Shown here: positions 29,484-39,826 of the stretch, piece after piece
Layout of the letters: the number at the start of each line of letters is the position of its first letter
Numbering within the stretch: position 1 is the stretch's first letter
Assembly: GCA_031446105.1 (NCBI GenBank)
Contig: CP132907.1
Span: 310,001-374,000, forward strand
DNA: 64,000 nucleotides
Source of the DNA: Arsenophonus sp031446105
GTDB taxonomy: Bacteria > Pseudomonadota > Gammaproteobacteria > Enterobacterales > Enterobacteriaceae
Direction of reading: 5' to 3'
Notes under the pieces: generated by a model
Database searches by the model: none
What the model was told of the DNA's origin: nothing
The model's input: the letters and a program-made list of their open reading frames with translations, nothing else
Position numbers and translations under genes: made by a program

Positions 29484-30086
29484 ATGGATCTAAAAAAAAT
29501 GCAAAAAAAATATCATAAATCAAAAGGTATTCGCATTATTGGTGGAAAATGGAAAGGACACACGCTTTCTGTTTTAAATGCTAAAGAATTACGACCAACT
29601 AAAAATAAAATTAGAGAAACTTTATTTAATTGGTTAAAACCAGTAATTAAAAAATCTTATTGCCTTGATTGTTTTTCTGGAAGCGGAGCTTTAGCCATTG
29701 AAGCACTTTCTAATTACGCTGATTCAGTAACTTTAATTGAAATAAATTATTCTATTTTTATTCAATTAAAAAAAAATTTAAATAAATTAAACATAAAAAA
29801 TGCAGAAGCAATTAAAAATAACATAATAAATTATTTATCAAAAAAAGGAAAAAAATATAATATTATTTTTCTTGATCCACCTTTTTATGAAAATTTACTA
29901 GAAAAAACAGTATGGTTATTAGAAAATAATGAATGGTTAACTGAAAACAGTTGGATATTTATTGAAGTACCAAAAAAAACTAATTTAAATATATTACCCT
30001 CTAATTGGAGCCTCCATCGAAAAAAAAAATCTGGTAAAGTAGATTATTATATTTATATTCGTAATCAAATTTTAAAAAAAAATTAA
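29484..30086 (+). CDS. rsmD: 16S rRNA (guanine966-N2)-methyltransferase RsmD
   Basis: Methylates G966 of 16S rRNA in the 30S subunit using SAM. 200 residues against 198. SAM motif DCFSGSGAL at 62-70 and catalytic DPPF at 131-134 are present, as is the N-terminal RIIGGKWKG. The ATG at 29484 or the one at 29499 may be the start; no good Shine-Dalgarno decides it. An A10 tract at 30020-30029 codes for the end of Arg179 and Lys180-182 in NWSLHRKKKSGK and is in frame. Confidence 0.95.
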   Translation: MDLKKMQKKYHKSKGIRIIGGKWKGHTLSVLNAKELRPTKNKIRETLFNWLKPVIKKSYCLDCFSGSGALAIEALSNYADSVTLIEINYSIFIQLKKNLNKLNIKNAEAIKNNIINYLSKKGKKYNIIFLDPPFYENLLEKTVWLLENNEWLTENSWIFIEVPKKTNLNILPSNWSLHRKKKSGKVDYYIYIRNQILKKN

Positions 30087-30318
30087 CAAAATAATTTTAA
30101 AATATTTTAGTTTTATTTTTAAAAAAATAGCAAAAATTATGTTTAACTTTTTTTATAAAAATTATTAAATTAATAAATGATTAAATTAATTCTATTGATT
30201 AATTAACGTTGTAATTTATTACAAAAAACAGCATTTTTATGCATAAAATACATTAAAAAATTATAAAAATAATATTTTTTATATAAAAATATATTTATTT
30301 GCCATAAAAAGAAGTTAT

Positions 30319-30573
30319 TTAATAAAAATTATTTTTTTTTAAAATTAAATAACAATACGGTATTTTTTTAGTTTCTTTTAATAAAAGCTTATGTTTCATA
30401 AACCGACAAAAAATTGGTATATCTAAGATTATTGATGGATCATCAGAAATAATAAACAAATTTTCATTCATACGAATTTTACGAATTCTTCTTCTTATCA
30501 TCATCATTGATTCAGGGCAACGTAACCCTTGTATATCAAGAATTTGATCAAAATTATAAAAATAAAAAGACAT
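30319..30573 (-). CDS. tusA: TusA sulfur carrier protein
   Basis: Accepts persulfide sulfur from IscS and starts the relay for 2-thiouridine in tRNA wobble positions. The catalytic cysteine lies in LRCPESMMMIRR, and the second motif DDPSIILDIPIFCRF is intact. I choose the ATG at 30573 (84 residues, AAGAGA about 8 bases upstream) rather than the one two codons earlier. It follows rsmD as in E. coli, with yhhL, yhhM, yhhN and zntA lost between. The TusBCD and TusE partners are not in this window. Confidence 0.94.
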   Translation of the reverse strand: MSFYFYNFDQILDIQGLRCPESMMMIRRRIRKIRMNENLFIISDDPSIILDIPIFCRFMKHKLLLKETKKIPYCYLILKKNNFY

Positions 30574-30974
30574 AAACATATCTCTTAAAAAACTTACTAT
30601 AAAATAAAATAAAAATAAAATACTAGATATAATTTTTTATATAATTTAAATAAAAAATATTAAGAAATATATTATTTTTTTATTTTAAAAAAAATTAAAA
30701 TGTATAATTTATTTTTTTATAGTACAAAAATTGAATATTTAAAAAAATAAAATTTTAGTTTTATAATAAACCATTACTTTATATAAATCTGCTTGATAAT
30801 GATAAAAGAAATTTCTTAGTATATTAAATGAAAGATTTTTAATATAACAAATTTTATTTTTAAAAAAATAAATGCAGTAGTTTATCTTCAAATAATAATT
30901 TAATTATTTTAGAAAAACATCTATATTTTATTAAAAATTAATTTATATTTGATTATATATTCAATAAAAATATT
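30574..30974. other. Spacer between epmA and tusA
   Basis: About 400 bases of A/T-rich sequence. A 12-base palindrome, AAGAAATTTCTT, lies at about 30807-30818. No coding remnant is seen. It must hold any separate tusA promoter. Confidence 0.45.
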
Positions 30975-31958
30975 TTAAGCACGTTCTATAGAAAAAGACA
31001 TAACATCAGTAATTTTTTCTATTTTTAAAGCCAACATAAGCAACCGATCAACGCCTAAAGCTACACCAGAACAATCAGGCATAACCTGATGTAATGCCTC
31101 TAAAAGATATTTATCTATTGGTTGTATGGGCAATCCAATTTTTTTTCTAATTTTATTATCATTTTGAAAACGTTTTTTATGTTCTTCTGGATCAGTCAAT
31201 TCACAAAAACCATTAGCTAATTCAATACCTTTAAAATATACTTCAAAACGTTCTGCAACCCTATTATCTTCTTTACTAATTTTAGCCAATAATGCCTGTG
31301 AAGCAGGAAAATGATAAATAACTGTAGGTTCCTCTTTTCCTAAATGAGGCTCAATTCCCATTGTAAATAAAAATTGCAATAAAATATCTTTATTTTCTTC
31401 TTTATATGCATTACTAAAACCAAACTTAAATGCTACATCACATAATATTTTTTTTTCTAAATTTAAAGATAATGGATCAATATTTAAATAACGCTGAAAT
31501 ACTTGTTGATATGAGATTCTATTTGTTGGAACACAGTCTAAAATTTGTTGCAATAAATCATCTACTTCGTCAATAAGTCGATACATATCGTAATTTGGTC
31601 TATACCATTCAAGAATAGTAAATTCTGGGTTATGATAACGTCCTTTTTCTTTATTACGAAAAGATTTTACCATTTGATATATTGGCCCACTCCCTGCAGC
31701 AATTAAACGTTTCATGTGATATTCAGGGCTTGTAATCATATACATTTTATTGATATTATCATAAATTAAAGGTGCAATAAATTGAGTTTCAAAAGGAAAA
31801 AGATGAACATCTGTTACTGTAAATTTACTTAATATTGGTGTTTCAACTTCTACTACACCACGATCAATAAAAAATCGTCTAATTTCATTAATAACTTTAG
31901 ATCTTTTTAATAAATTATTAATAGATATATTGGGTTGCCAATTTATTTTCTCATTCAT
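30975..31958 (-). CDS. epmA: EpmA, elongation factor P beta-lysyltransferase
   Basis: Lysyl-tRNA synthetase paralogue (GenX/PoxA) that attaches (R)-beta-lysine to EF-P, helping ribosomes through polyproline. 327 residues against 325. It lacks the anticodon-binding domain of true LysRS and has class II motif 2 as FRNKEKGRYHNPEFTILEWY (about 100-119) and motif 3 GVALGVDRLLML near 300. GGAG lies 9 bases before the ATG. Its substrate is made by EpmB, and the target EF-P must be elsewhere in the genome. Confidence 0.97.
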   Translation of the reverse strand: MNEKINWQPNISINNLLKRSKVINEIRRFFIDRGVVEVETPILSKFTVTDVHLFPFETQFIAPLIYDNINKMYMITSPEYHMKRLIAAGSGPIYQMVKSFRNKEKGRYHNPEFTILEWYRPNYDMYRLIDEVDDLLQQILDCVPTNRISYQQVFQRYLNIDPLSLNLEKKILCDVAFKFGFSNAYKEENKDILLQFLFTMGIEPHLGKEEPTVIYHFPASQALLAKISKEDNRVAERFEVYFKGIELANGFCELTDPEEHKKRFQNDNKIRKKIGLPIQPIDKYLLEALHQVMPDCSGVALGVDRLLMLALKIEKITDVMSFSIERA

Positions 31959-33926
31959 TATAAAACTCCAAAAGAGAAGATAACCTACTTAATGCATAAA
32001 TTAACAAAAAATAGTTTTTTATATTAAAATTGTATTAGTACATAATTTAAATAAATCAAATTTCGATCTTAAATAAAAAATACCAACGCGGCATTTATTA
32101 ATAAACAATGACTAAAGTTATATTATATAATTAATATAATTTTTTTTAAATTATTCAAAAAATATTTTGATTAATTAAACTTTATGTTATATAATAAATT
32201 TTATTATATCATTTATAAAAAAATATAACAAATTAGTATAAATCATATATATTTTAATAAAAAAATAAGTTTATAAAAATACTAACCATTTAAAATATTT
32301 GATATATTCTTATCTTAATATAAAAAATATATTTTACTAATATTTATTTTTTTGTATAACATAAAATAAATTATAATAATTTTATAAAATAAAAATCTTT
32401 TTATATATTGTTTTCCCATATTAATTCATGAGTTTAAATAACTTAAAAAATATAAATTTATTATTTTTAGAATATTACTTAAAATAATTCAAATAAAATA
32501 TTCTATTATTTTTTTATAAAACACTTGCAATTAAAAAAATATATATTTTTTAATAAAAATTTATTGAAAAAAGTATTTTATTAAAAATAATATCTTACAT
32601 AATATAAAAAGTTTTTAATTTTAATAAAATAATATTAAAAAAGATAGTTTTTTAAATTTTTTATATATAAAAAATACTTTATAATTAGTTATATAGTAAT
32701 AATTTCAAAAAATAATAAATTAATGTTTAACAAGTTTTTTATGCAAATAACAGAATATAAAAAAACATAATTTTAAAAAATAAAATATTATAATAATTCT
32801 TAAATTTTATATATTAAATTAAATAAAAATATTTCTTTAATAACTATAATTTTAAATAAATAAAAAAAATTATATAAATTCTATAAATAAAAAAATATTT
32901 ATATAAAGAAATAAATTAATTTTGCAAAAATTTTAAATTTAATAATTTTATATAAATTATTTTATTAATTTTATAAAAAATAAAAAATATTAATATAATT
33001 AAAATTTAAATAAACATTAAATATATAAAAATATTAAAAAATAATTATATTTATCATCTATTTTTCTTTATTAAAATTTTTAACTAATAAACTTAATCTT
33101 AAATAATAAAAAAATTATTTTTTTAATATTTTTTTGAAAAAACAAACAATAAATGTTTTTTATTATAAAAAAATATAAAATAATAAATTAACATAATATT
33201 TAGAAAAAGATTTTTTAAAAAAATAAAAAATTGTGGAGTTAATTGAAATTTAACAAAAAACCAATTTTTAAATAAATATAAAATAAATTATACATATAAT
33301 TATATTGATATATAAAATATTATTATGTTTATATAGATTATTTTTTTAAAATAATATTTTATATTATCTTTTTAAAAACTTTATTATAAAATATAAAAAA
33401 ATATAAAAAAGTAAATTATTACATAAAAATTTTTATTATATAATATACTCTTAACAAAAATATATATTATATACTTTTAGTAAATATATAAAAAAATAAT
33501 ATATATGATAATTTAAATGCATTATAAGCGTATCAATGAAAAAATATTGCATAAAAAATTACTTAATAAATAATAATTTAATTGATGATAAAATATTAAT
33601 CATAAATTTATATTTTTTATTTAAAAAAAATATTAAAATACTTTAATAATTACTTTAAAAATTTAATGAAATAATAAATCTGAATTTATCAAAATATTGT
33701 ACATAATATAAATCATATATAAAATTATAATTTATAATCTAAAAATATGATCTAAACCTAATATTTTTTTAAAATTAAAATCTTTTATTTTTTTTACAAA
33801 TTATTGAATATAAAATTTAATTTATATTAATCTTAATAGATTTAGAATAAATATTTTTAAAAAAAGATTAAAAATTCTTGTTTATGATATACTTATAGAA
33901 TTTAAATAAGAGGTCAAAGCTAATAT
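31959..33926. other. 2-kb gene desert between epmA and plsB
   Basis: The longest non-coding stretch of the window, almost 2 kb of nearly pure A/T. The genes on its two sides are not neighbours in E. coli, so it marks a rearrangement junction. I see no gene, no tRNA-like fold and no cluster of DnaA boxes. The only structured element is a G+C-rich hairpin at 32072-32096. Confidence 0.55.
32072..32096 (-). terminator. Isolated terminator-like hairpin upstream of epmA
   Basis: On the minus strand AAATGCC pairs with GGTATTT (7 bp, one G-U) around the loop GCGTT, and a T tract follows at once. It points towards epmA, about 115 bases before its start, yet no gene lies upstream to be terminated. It is the most G+C-rich spot in about 2 kb. 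Confidence 0.45.
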
Positions 33927-36368
33927 ATGTCATTTTGGTACAAAATTTACTATAATTTATTATATTTAGCAATAAAATTTCTTGTAAAAAGTAAACTAAT
34001 ACCGACAGATCCAATCAACGAACTACAGCTTGATACAAAAAAATCTTTTTTGTACGTATTGCCATATTATTCAAAAACAGAGTTATTAACATTACGAAAA
34101 CAATGTTTTTCTATTGGTTTACCTGATCCTCTTAATCCTATAAAAATCAATAAAACAAAATTACCTGCTTATTTATTTATTGATGATAAACCAAAAATAT
34201 TTCGATACTATACATCAAACCTAAAAAAAGATTCAATAAAAACATTTACTGCTTACCTTGATCTTCATTTTAATAATCCAGAATTAAATATTCAATTATT
34301 ACCTGTATCAGTAATGTTTGGAAGAGCACCCGGTCGTGAAACTCGTTTTAAAAAATCTTCTTTACATTTTTTTTATAAAATTAAAAAAATTTTATCTATT
34401 ATATGGTTAGGGCGTGATAGTTTTATACAATTTTCTCCTGCTATTTTTTTACAAAAAATAGTTTATGAACATGGAAATGATAAATTTATAGTCAAAAAAC
34501 TTTTTCGATTAGCACGTATTCATTATTTACGGCAACGATTAGCAGCAATCGGACCAAAAATACCTATAAAAAATGATTTATTTAATAAACTATTAAAATT
34601 AAAAACAATTAAAAAATCAATTGAAGATGAAGCAAAAATAAAAAAAATAGCACTTAAAAAAGCAAAAAAAAATGCTATTAATATAATGAGGGAAATTTCT
34701 GCTAATTTCTCCTACGAAGCAATTCGAATTACTGATCGTATATTAAGTTGGACATGGAATAGACTCTATCAAGGTATCACTGTAAAACATGCTGAATGTG
34801 TACGTCAATTAGCACAAAATGTTCATGAAATTGTATACATTCCATGTCATCGTAGTCATATGGATTATTTATTACTTTCTTATGTATTATATCATCAAGG
34901 TTTAGTACCTCCTCATATCGCAGCAGGTGCAAATCTTAATTTTTGGCCTATCGGACAAATTTTTCGTCATTTAGGTGCTTTTTTTATTCGTCGTTCTTTT
35001 AATGGCAATAAACTATATTCTAATATATTTCGTGAATATCTTAATGAATTATTTTCTCGTGGATATTCAATTGAATATTTTATCGAAGGCGGTCGCTCTA
35101 GAACCGGTCGTTTATTATCGCCAAAAACAGGCACACTTTCTATGACTATACAAGCAATGTTAAAAAAAAATATACATCAAATTACCATTGTTCCAATTTA
35201 TATTGGTTACGACCATGTATTAGAAGTAGAAAGTTATATTAAGGAACTAAAAGGTGCAAAAAAAGAAAAAGAAAATTTATTTACAATACTAAAAAGTTTA
35301 TTAAAACTACAAAAACTTGGAAAAAGTTATGTAAATTTTGGCCAACCCATTAAACTAAAAAATTATTTAAATAAATTTATTCCAACATGGAATCAATCTT
35401 CAAATATTATTAATACAAAACGTCCAATATGGCTGAATTCAATTGTAACGAAATTAGCTCATAATATTATGGTTAGAATTAATAATGCAACTGCTGTTAA
35501 TTCAATTAATTTATCTTCTACAGCCTTACTAGCTTCTAAAGAAGGTGCTTTAACAAAAAAACAGTTTTTAAGACAAATGGAATGTTATTTAGAACTATTA
35601 AAAAATATTCCTTATAGCAATGAAAGTACAACACCTAACGAGACTGCAAGCAATCTTTTAAATGAAGCATTAAAATTAAGAAAAATTATAATTAAAAAAA
35701 ATAAAATAGATGATATTATTGTAATACCAAAAAAAAATATAGTAATAATGACTTATTATAGGAATAATATTATACATTTATTCATCTTACCTGCTTTATT
35801 AGCTAATATAATATTAAATAATAACAATATTCACTTAAATGAAATTCTTGATCAAGTAAAAATTATTTATCCATTTTTAAAAGCAGAACTTTTCGTTAGA
35901 TATAATCTTGAAGAATTATCTGATACAATTAAAACTACAATTAATGAATTAATACGTCAAAAATTAATATTTAAAAATAAAGATTGCATGAATGTTAATA
36001 AAAACAATATACATACTTTAGAACTATTAGCAGCAAATATTAAAGAAATTTTAGAACGCTATGCTATTACACTAGCATTATTAAATAAAACACATAGAAT
36101 TAGTCGAACAATTTTAGAAAAAGAAACTTATATACTTGCTAAATATATTTCTATTTTACATGGTATTAATACATTAGAATTTTTTGATAAAATAAGTTTT
36201 GCAACTCTACTTAATACTTTAAAAAAACAAGGCTATATTAATAAAGAAGGAAATATGATTATTAGATTAAATTCAAAATCAATATATCATAATATTATTA
36301 AATTAATATCTACTGATGTACGTTATACAATTGAAAACATTCACAACATTTTACATAATGTATTATAA
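33927..36368 (+). CDS. plsB: Glycerol-3-phosphate 1-O-acyltransferase PlsB
   Basis: Inner-membrane enzyme that acylates sn-glycerol 3-phosphate, the first step of phospholipid synthesis. 813 residues against 807 in E. coli. Catalytic HX4D is His308/Asp313 (CHRSHMDY), and the glycerol-phosphate block EGGRSRTG lies at 387-394. No sign of decay over more than 2.4 kb. The possible ribosome-binding site AAGAGG is 13 bases before the ATG. Its stop is 3 bases from the end of the opposing ubiA, the same convergent arrangement as in E. coli. Confidence 0.97.
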   Translation: MSFWYKIYYNLLYLAIKFLVKSKLIPTDPINELQLDTKKSFLYVLPYYSKTELLTLRKQCFSIGLPDPLNPIKINKTKLPAYLFIDDKPKIFRYYTSNLKKDSIKTFTAYLDLHFNNPELNIQLLPVSVMFGRAPGRETRFKKSSLHFFYKIKKILSIIWLGRDSFIQFSPAIFLQKIVYEHGNDKFIVKKLFRLARIHYLRQRLAAIGPKIPIKNDLFNKLLKLKTIKKSIEDEAKIKKIALKKAKKNAINIMREISANFSYEAIRITDRILSWTWNRLYQGITVKHAECVRQLAQNVHEIVYIPCHRSHMDYLLLSYVLYHQGLVPPHIAAGANLNFWPIGQIFRHLGAFFIRRSFNGNKLYSNIFREYLNELFSRGYSIEYFIEGGRSRTGRLLSPKTGTLSMTIQAMLKKNIHQITIVPIYIGYDHVLEVESYIKELKGAKKEKENLFTILKSLLKLQKLGKSYVNFGQPIKLKNYLNKFIPTWNQSSNIINTKRPIWLNSIVTKLAHNIMVRINNATAVNSINLSSTALLASKEGALTKKQFLRQMECYLELLKNIPYSNESTTPNETASNLLNEALKLRKIIIKKNKIDDIIVIPKKNIVIMTYYRNNIIHLFILPALLANIILNNNNIHLNEILDQVKIIYPFLKAELFVRYNLEELSDTIKTTINELIRQKLIFKNKDCMNVNKNNIHTLELLAANIKEILERYAITLALLNKTHRISRTILEKETYILAKYISILHGINTLEFFDKISFATLLNTLKKQGYINKEGNMIIRLNSKSIYHNIIKLISTDVRYTIENIHNILHNVL

Positions 36369-36371
36369 TTA

Positions 36372-37237
36372 TTAAAAATTTAAAAAAATACCGATAAATA
36401 ATACCAAACCAACATAATTATTACTTAAAAATGCTTTAAAACATAAAATTGGTTGACGATCTGCTATCAATATTTGTTGATAAATAAAAATAAATAATAT
36501 AAATATTAAGCTTATATAATAAGATAAACCAAAATCTATATAATATTTCATATAAAATAAAACCAATAACATGAATAATTGTAAAATAAAAATAATAAAT
36601 TTATCAAATCTTCCAAAAATAATTGCCGTTGATTTTATGCCAATTTTTATATCATCATCACGATCAACCATTGCATACTGAGTATCATAAATAACAGACC
36701 AAATAATATTTACTAAAAATAATAACCAACACTCAAAAGGAAAAGAATCAATAACTGCAGAATAAACCATTGGAATTGACCAACCAAACGCAATACCTAA
36801 TATTATTTGAGGAAAATAAGTAAATTGTTTAAAAAATGGATAAGTTACAGTTAATAATAAAGCAAAAATAGATAAAAAAATTGTTTTGTTATTTAAAGTT
36901 AAAACTAATAAAAATGAAGAAATAATTAATAAAAAAAAAGATTTTTTGCTCCTTGTATACTTATACTACCTTTTATTAAAGGACGTTTTTTAGTTCTATA
37001 AACATAAGCATCAAATTTTCTATCTACATAATCATTTACTATACATCCAGCAGAACGCATCAAAAAAATACCAATAGTAAAAATAAATAAAACATAAAAA
37101 TTTGGTAATCCACGATTAGATAACCATAATGCCCAATAAGTAGGCCATAATAAAAGAAAAAAACCAACAGGCTGATTAAGCCTTATTAAATCAAAATAAC
37201 AAAAAAATTTATTAAAATTTAAATTTTTATTTTCCAT
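36372..37237 (-). pseudogene. ubiA: UbiA 4-hydroxybenzoate polyprenyltransferase, one-base frameshift in a T9 tract
   Basis: Prenylates 4-hydroxybenzoate in ubiquinone synthesis, in the inner membrane. The first 103 codons carry the catalytic NDYVDRKFD (Asn68-Asp76) and then run off frame in nine T (sense strand; plus-strand A at 36931-36939). With one T added the frame passes through ISSFLLVLTL, FPQIILGIAFGWSIPM and into the second Asp-rich motif YDTQYAMVDRDDD, to a natural end. The joined product would be 288 residues against 290 in E. coli, with no other lesion. Interpretation is as for tldD: recent inactivation, sequencing error or slippage rescue. The usual partner ubiC is not upstream. 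Confidence 0.93.
36931..36939 (-). repeat. T9 homopolymer causing the ubiA frame change
   Basis: Nine A on the plus strand, nine U in the ubiA message, after the codons for GAKNL. Ten U would join the two halves (frame ...TTT TTA TTA ATT ATT TCT). Confidence 0.9.
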
Positions 37238-37885
37238 TTTTTATTCTCTAGATATTTTATTTTTTTTGTTATTAATTTATATATAAATTAATAACAAAAT
37301 TATATTCTTATTTGAAATAAATTTTTTTTAAAACAATCAAAAAATATTTTAAATTTATTGCATATTAATCATATTAATAATTAATAAGTAATATATCTAT
37401 CTTAAAAAATACATATCATGTATTAAAAATATTAAAAAAATAAATAACTAATTAAATATTTTTTACCTAATTATAAAATAAAAAATACAATTTTTATTTA
37501 TTTTTTAATAAAAATAACTAAATAAAAATTTTATAAAAAATTATTTAAAAAATTACTAATAAAAAAATAAAATATTGATATCCAATTTTTTAAAAAAATC
37601 AAAAAAAATATAGATAAAATAATTAAATAATTTAAAGGTACTTACTTAAAATTTATATAAAAATTAACATGATATTTATGCATTTTTTTGTTAATTAACT
37701 ATTTTTATATTAAAATATCGCATTCACTTAAAATTAACATTTATTTATCATAATTCTAAAATTTATATTTTAAAATATAATAATATTATACTTTAAGAAA
37801 AATTAAAAATATGTTATCTCTTTTTTAAAATTTATTAAATCATTGTTAAAAAATTAAAAATAAGTTTTTTTTAAAACCTTATTTT
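37238..37885. other. Spacer between divergent ubiA and proS
   Basis: About 650 bases of A/T-rich sequence; ubiC, expected upstream of ubiA in E. coli, is absent. The neighbours are not adjacent in E. coli, so this is a rearrangement junction. No coding remnant is visible. Confidence 0.5.
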
Positions 37886-39613
37886 ATGGATACATGGAAA
37901 ATGAGAACAAGTCAATATCTTCTTTGTACTTTAAGAGAAATTCCTTCAGATACTGAAGTAATTAGTCATAAATTAATGCTTAAAGCAGGCATGATACGTA
38001 AACTTTCTTCTGGATTATATCATTGGTTACCAACTGGGATCCGAGTATTAAAAAAAATTAAAAATATTATTCGTGAAGAAATGAATCAAACTGGTGCAAT
38101 GGAAATTTCTACACCAATAGTTCAACCTGCAAAATTATGGAAAAAAAGTCTTCGATGGGAACAATATGGACCAGAATTACTAAGTTTTATGTATCACGGT
38201 AATGAATCTTTTGTACTTGGACCAACTAATGAAGAAGTTATTACTGATTTTATGCGTCATGAGATAAATTCCTATAAACAATTACCCTTAAATGTATATC
38301 AGATTCAAACAAAATTTCGTGATGAAATTAGACCACGTTTTGGTGTTATAAGATCTCGTGAATTTATTATGAAAGACGCCTATTCATTTCATATCGATCA
38401 AAACTCACTTCAAAAAACTTATGATATTATGTATAAAACATATCATACAATTTTTACACGCATTGGTTTTAATTTTAGAGTTGTAAAAGCAGACACTGGC
38501 TCTATTGGTGGTAATATATCACATGAATTTCAAGTATTAGCAAATAGCGGAGAAGATAATATTGTTTTTTCTGATCAATCGAATTATGCTGCTAATATTG
38601 AATTAGCCGAAACTATTTGCCCTATAACACGCCCTAAACCCACTGAAAATATGCGTCTTGTTAATACACCTAACATAAAAAATATTATTGAATTGGCAAA
38701 ATTATACAATTTACCTATTGAAAAAATTGTAAAAACTTTAATAGTAATCGGTGTAAAAAATAATGACTATCAACTTGTTGCTTTAGTAATCCGAGCTGAT
38801 CATAAGTTAAATAAAATAAAAGCAGGAAAACATCCTTTGATTTCTACTCCATTAAAATTTGCTACAAAAGAAGAAATAAAAAAAATACTAAAAATCAATC
38901 CAAATACATTGGGCCCTATAAACTTATCGATACCTATAATTATAGATAGCAGTGTTGCAGTCATGAGCGATTTTACTGCTGGAGCTAATATTGATAACAA
39001 ATATTATTTTGGTATTAATTGGAAAAGAGATATTTCTATTCCTAATATTTATGATTTACGAAATGTCGTCTCAGGAGACCCGAGTCCAGATGGAAAAGGA
39101 ATACTACAAACAAAACGTGGAATTGAAGTAGGTCATATTTTTCAACTAGGAAAAAAATATGCTAAAGCAATGAACTTTACTGTTAAAAATAAAAATGGGA
39201 ATCATGAAATTATTACTATGGGATGTTATGGAATCGGTATAACAAGAATTATTGCAGCAGCAATTGAACAAAACAATGACGATAAAGGAATTATTTGGAA
39301 TGATTCTATTGCACCTTTTCAAATTGCAATTTTACCTATAAATATGCATAAATCATATCGTGTTCAAGAAATTTCTGAAAAAATTTATTATGCATTAAAA
39401 AAATGCAATATTGATGTATTATTTGATGATCGAAAAGAACAACCAGGTATAATGTTTTCTGACATAGAACTCATTGGAATACCGCATATAATAATAATTA
39501 GTGAATTTCATTTAAATCAGAATCAAATAGAATATAAATTTCGAAGAAATAATAAAAAAGAATTTATTAATCTTCTTGAAATAATTAATTTTTTAAAAAA
39601 AAAATGTAAATAG
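37886..39613 (+). CDS. proS: Prolyl-tRNA synthetase
   Basis: Class II aminoacyl-tRNA synthetase charging tRNA-Pro. 575 residues against 572. Motif 1 around GLYHWLPTGIRVLKKI, motif 2 with QTKFRDEIRPRFGVIRSREF, the inserted editing domain (about 225-405), motif 3 CYGIGITRIIAA and the C-terminal anticodon-binding domain are all present. An A10 tract at 39595-39604, just before the stop, codes for lysines in frame. Convergent with tilS, as in E. coli after loss of several small genes. Confidence 0.97.
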   Translation: MDTWKMRTSQYLLCTLREIPSDTEVISHKLMLKAGMIRKLSSGLYHWLPTGIRVLKKIKNIIREEMNQTGAMEISTPIVQPAKLWKKSLRWEQYGPELLSFMYHGNESFVLGPTNEEVITDFMRHEINSYKQLPLNVYQIQTKFRDEIRPRFGVIRSREFIMKDAYSFHIDQNSLQKTYDIMYKTYHTIFTRIGFNFRVVKADTGSIGGNISHEFQVLANSGEDNIVFSDQSNYAANIELAETICPITRPKPTENMRLVNTPNIKNIIELAKLYNLPIEKIVKTLIVIGVKNNDYQLVALVIRADHKLNKIKAGKHPLISTPLKFATKEEIKKILKINPNTLGPINLSIPIIIDSSVAVMSDFTAGANIDNKYYFGINWKRDISIPNIYDLRNVVSGDPSPDGKGILQTKRGIEVGHIFQLGKKYAKAMNFTVKNKNGNHEIITMGCYGIGITRIIAAAIEQNNDDKGIIWNDSIAPFQIAILPINMHKSYRVQEISEKIYYALKKCNIDVLFDDRKEQPGIMFSDIELIGIPHIIIISEFHLNQNQIEYKFRRNNKKEFINLLEIINFLKKKCK

Positions 39614-39826
39614 TTTATTAAATCTGATATAAAATTAACTATAAATCTTAATTTTTTTATAAAATTATTAATTATTTTAATTAAAATTAACGATATTTAT
39701 ATATTAATATATTAAAAATAATGTAATAATTCATGATTTTAATATAAAAATAATATCAAAATAATTAATAATTATTATTTTTTTAGAATTTTTTTAAAAT
39801 ACAAAAAAATATTTATTCAAAAAAAT

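Noticed and set aside
31959..33926. Very A/T-rich desert as replication origin
   Set aside because: No cluster of DnaA boxes, no dnaA, gidA or mnmG neighbour; low G+C is true of all spacers here.
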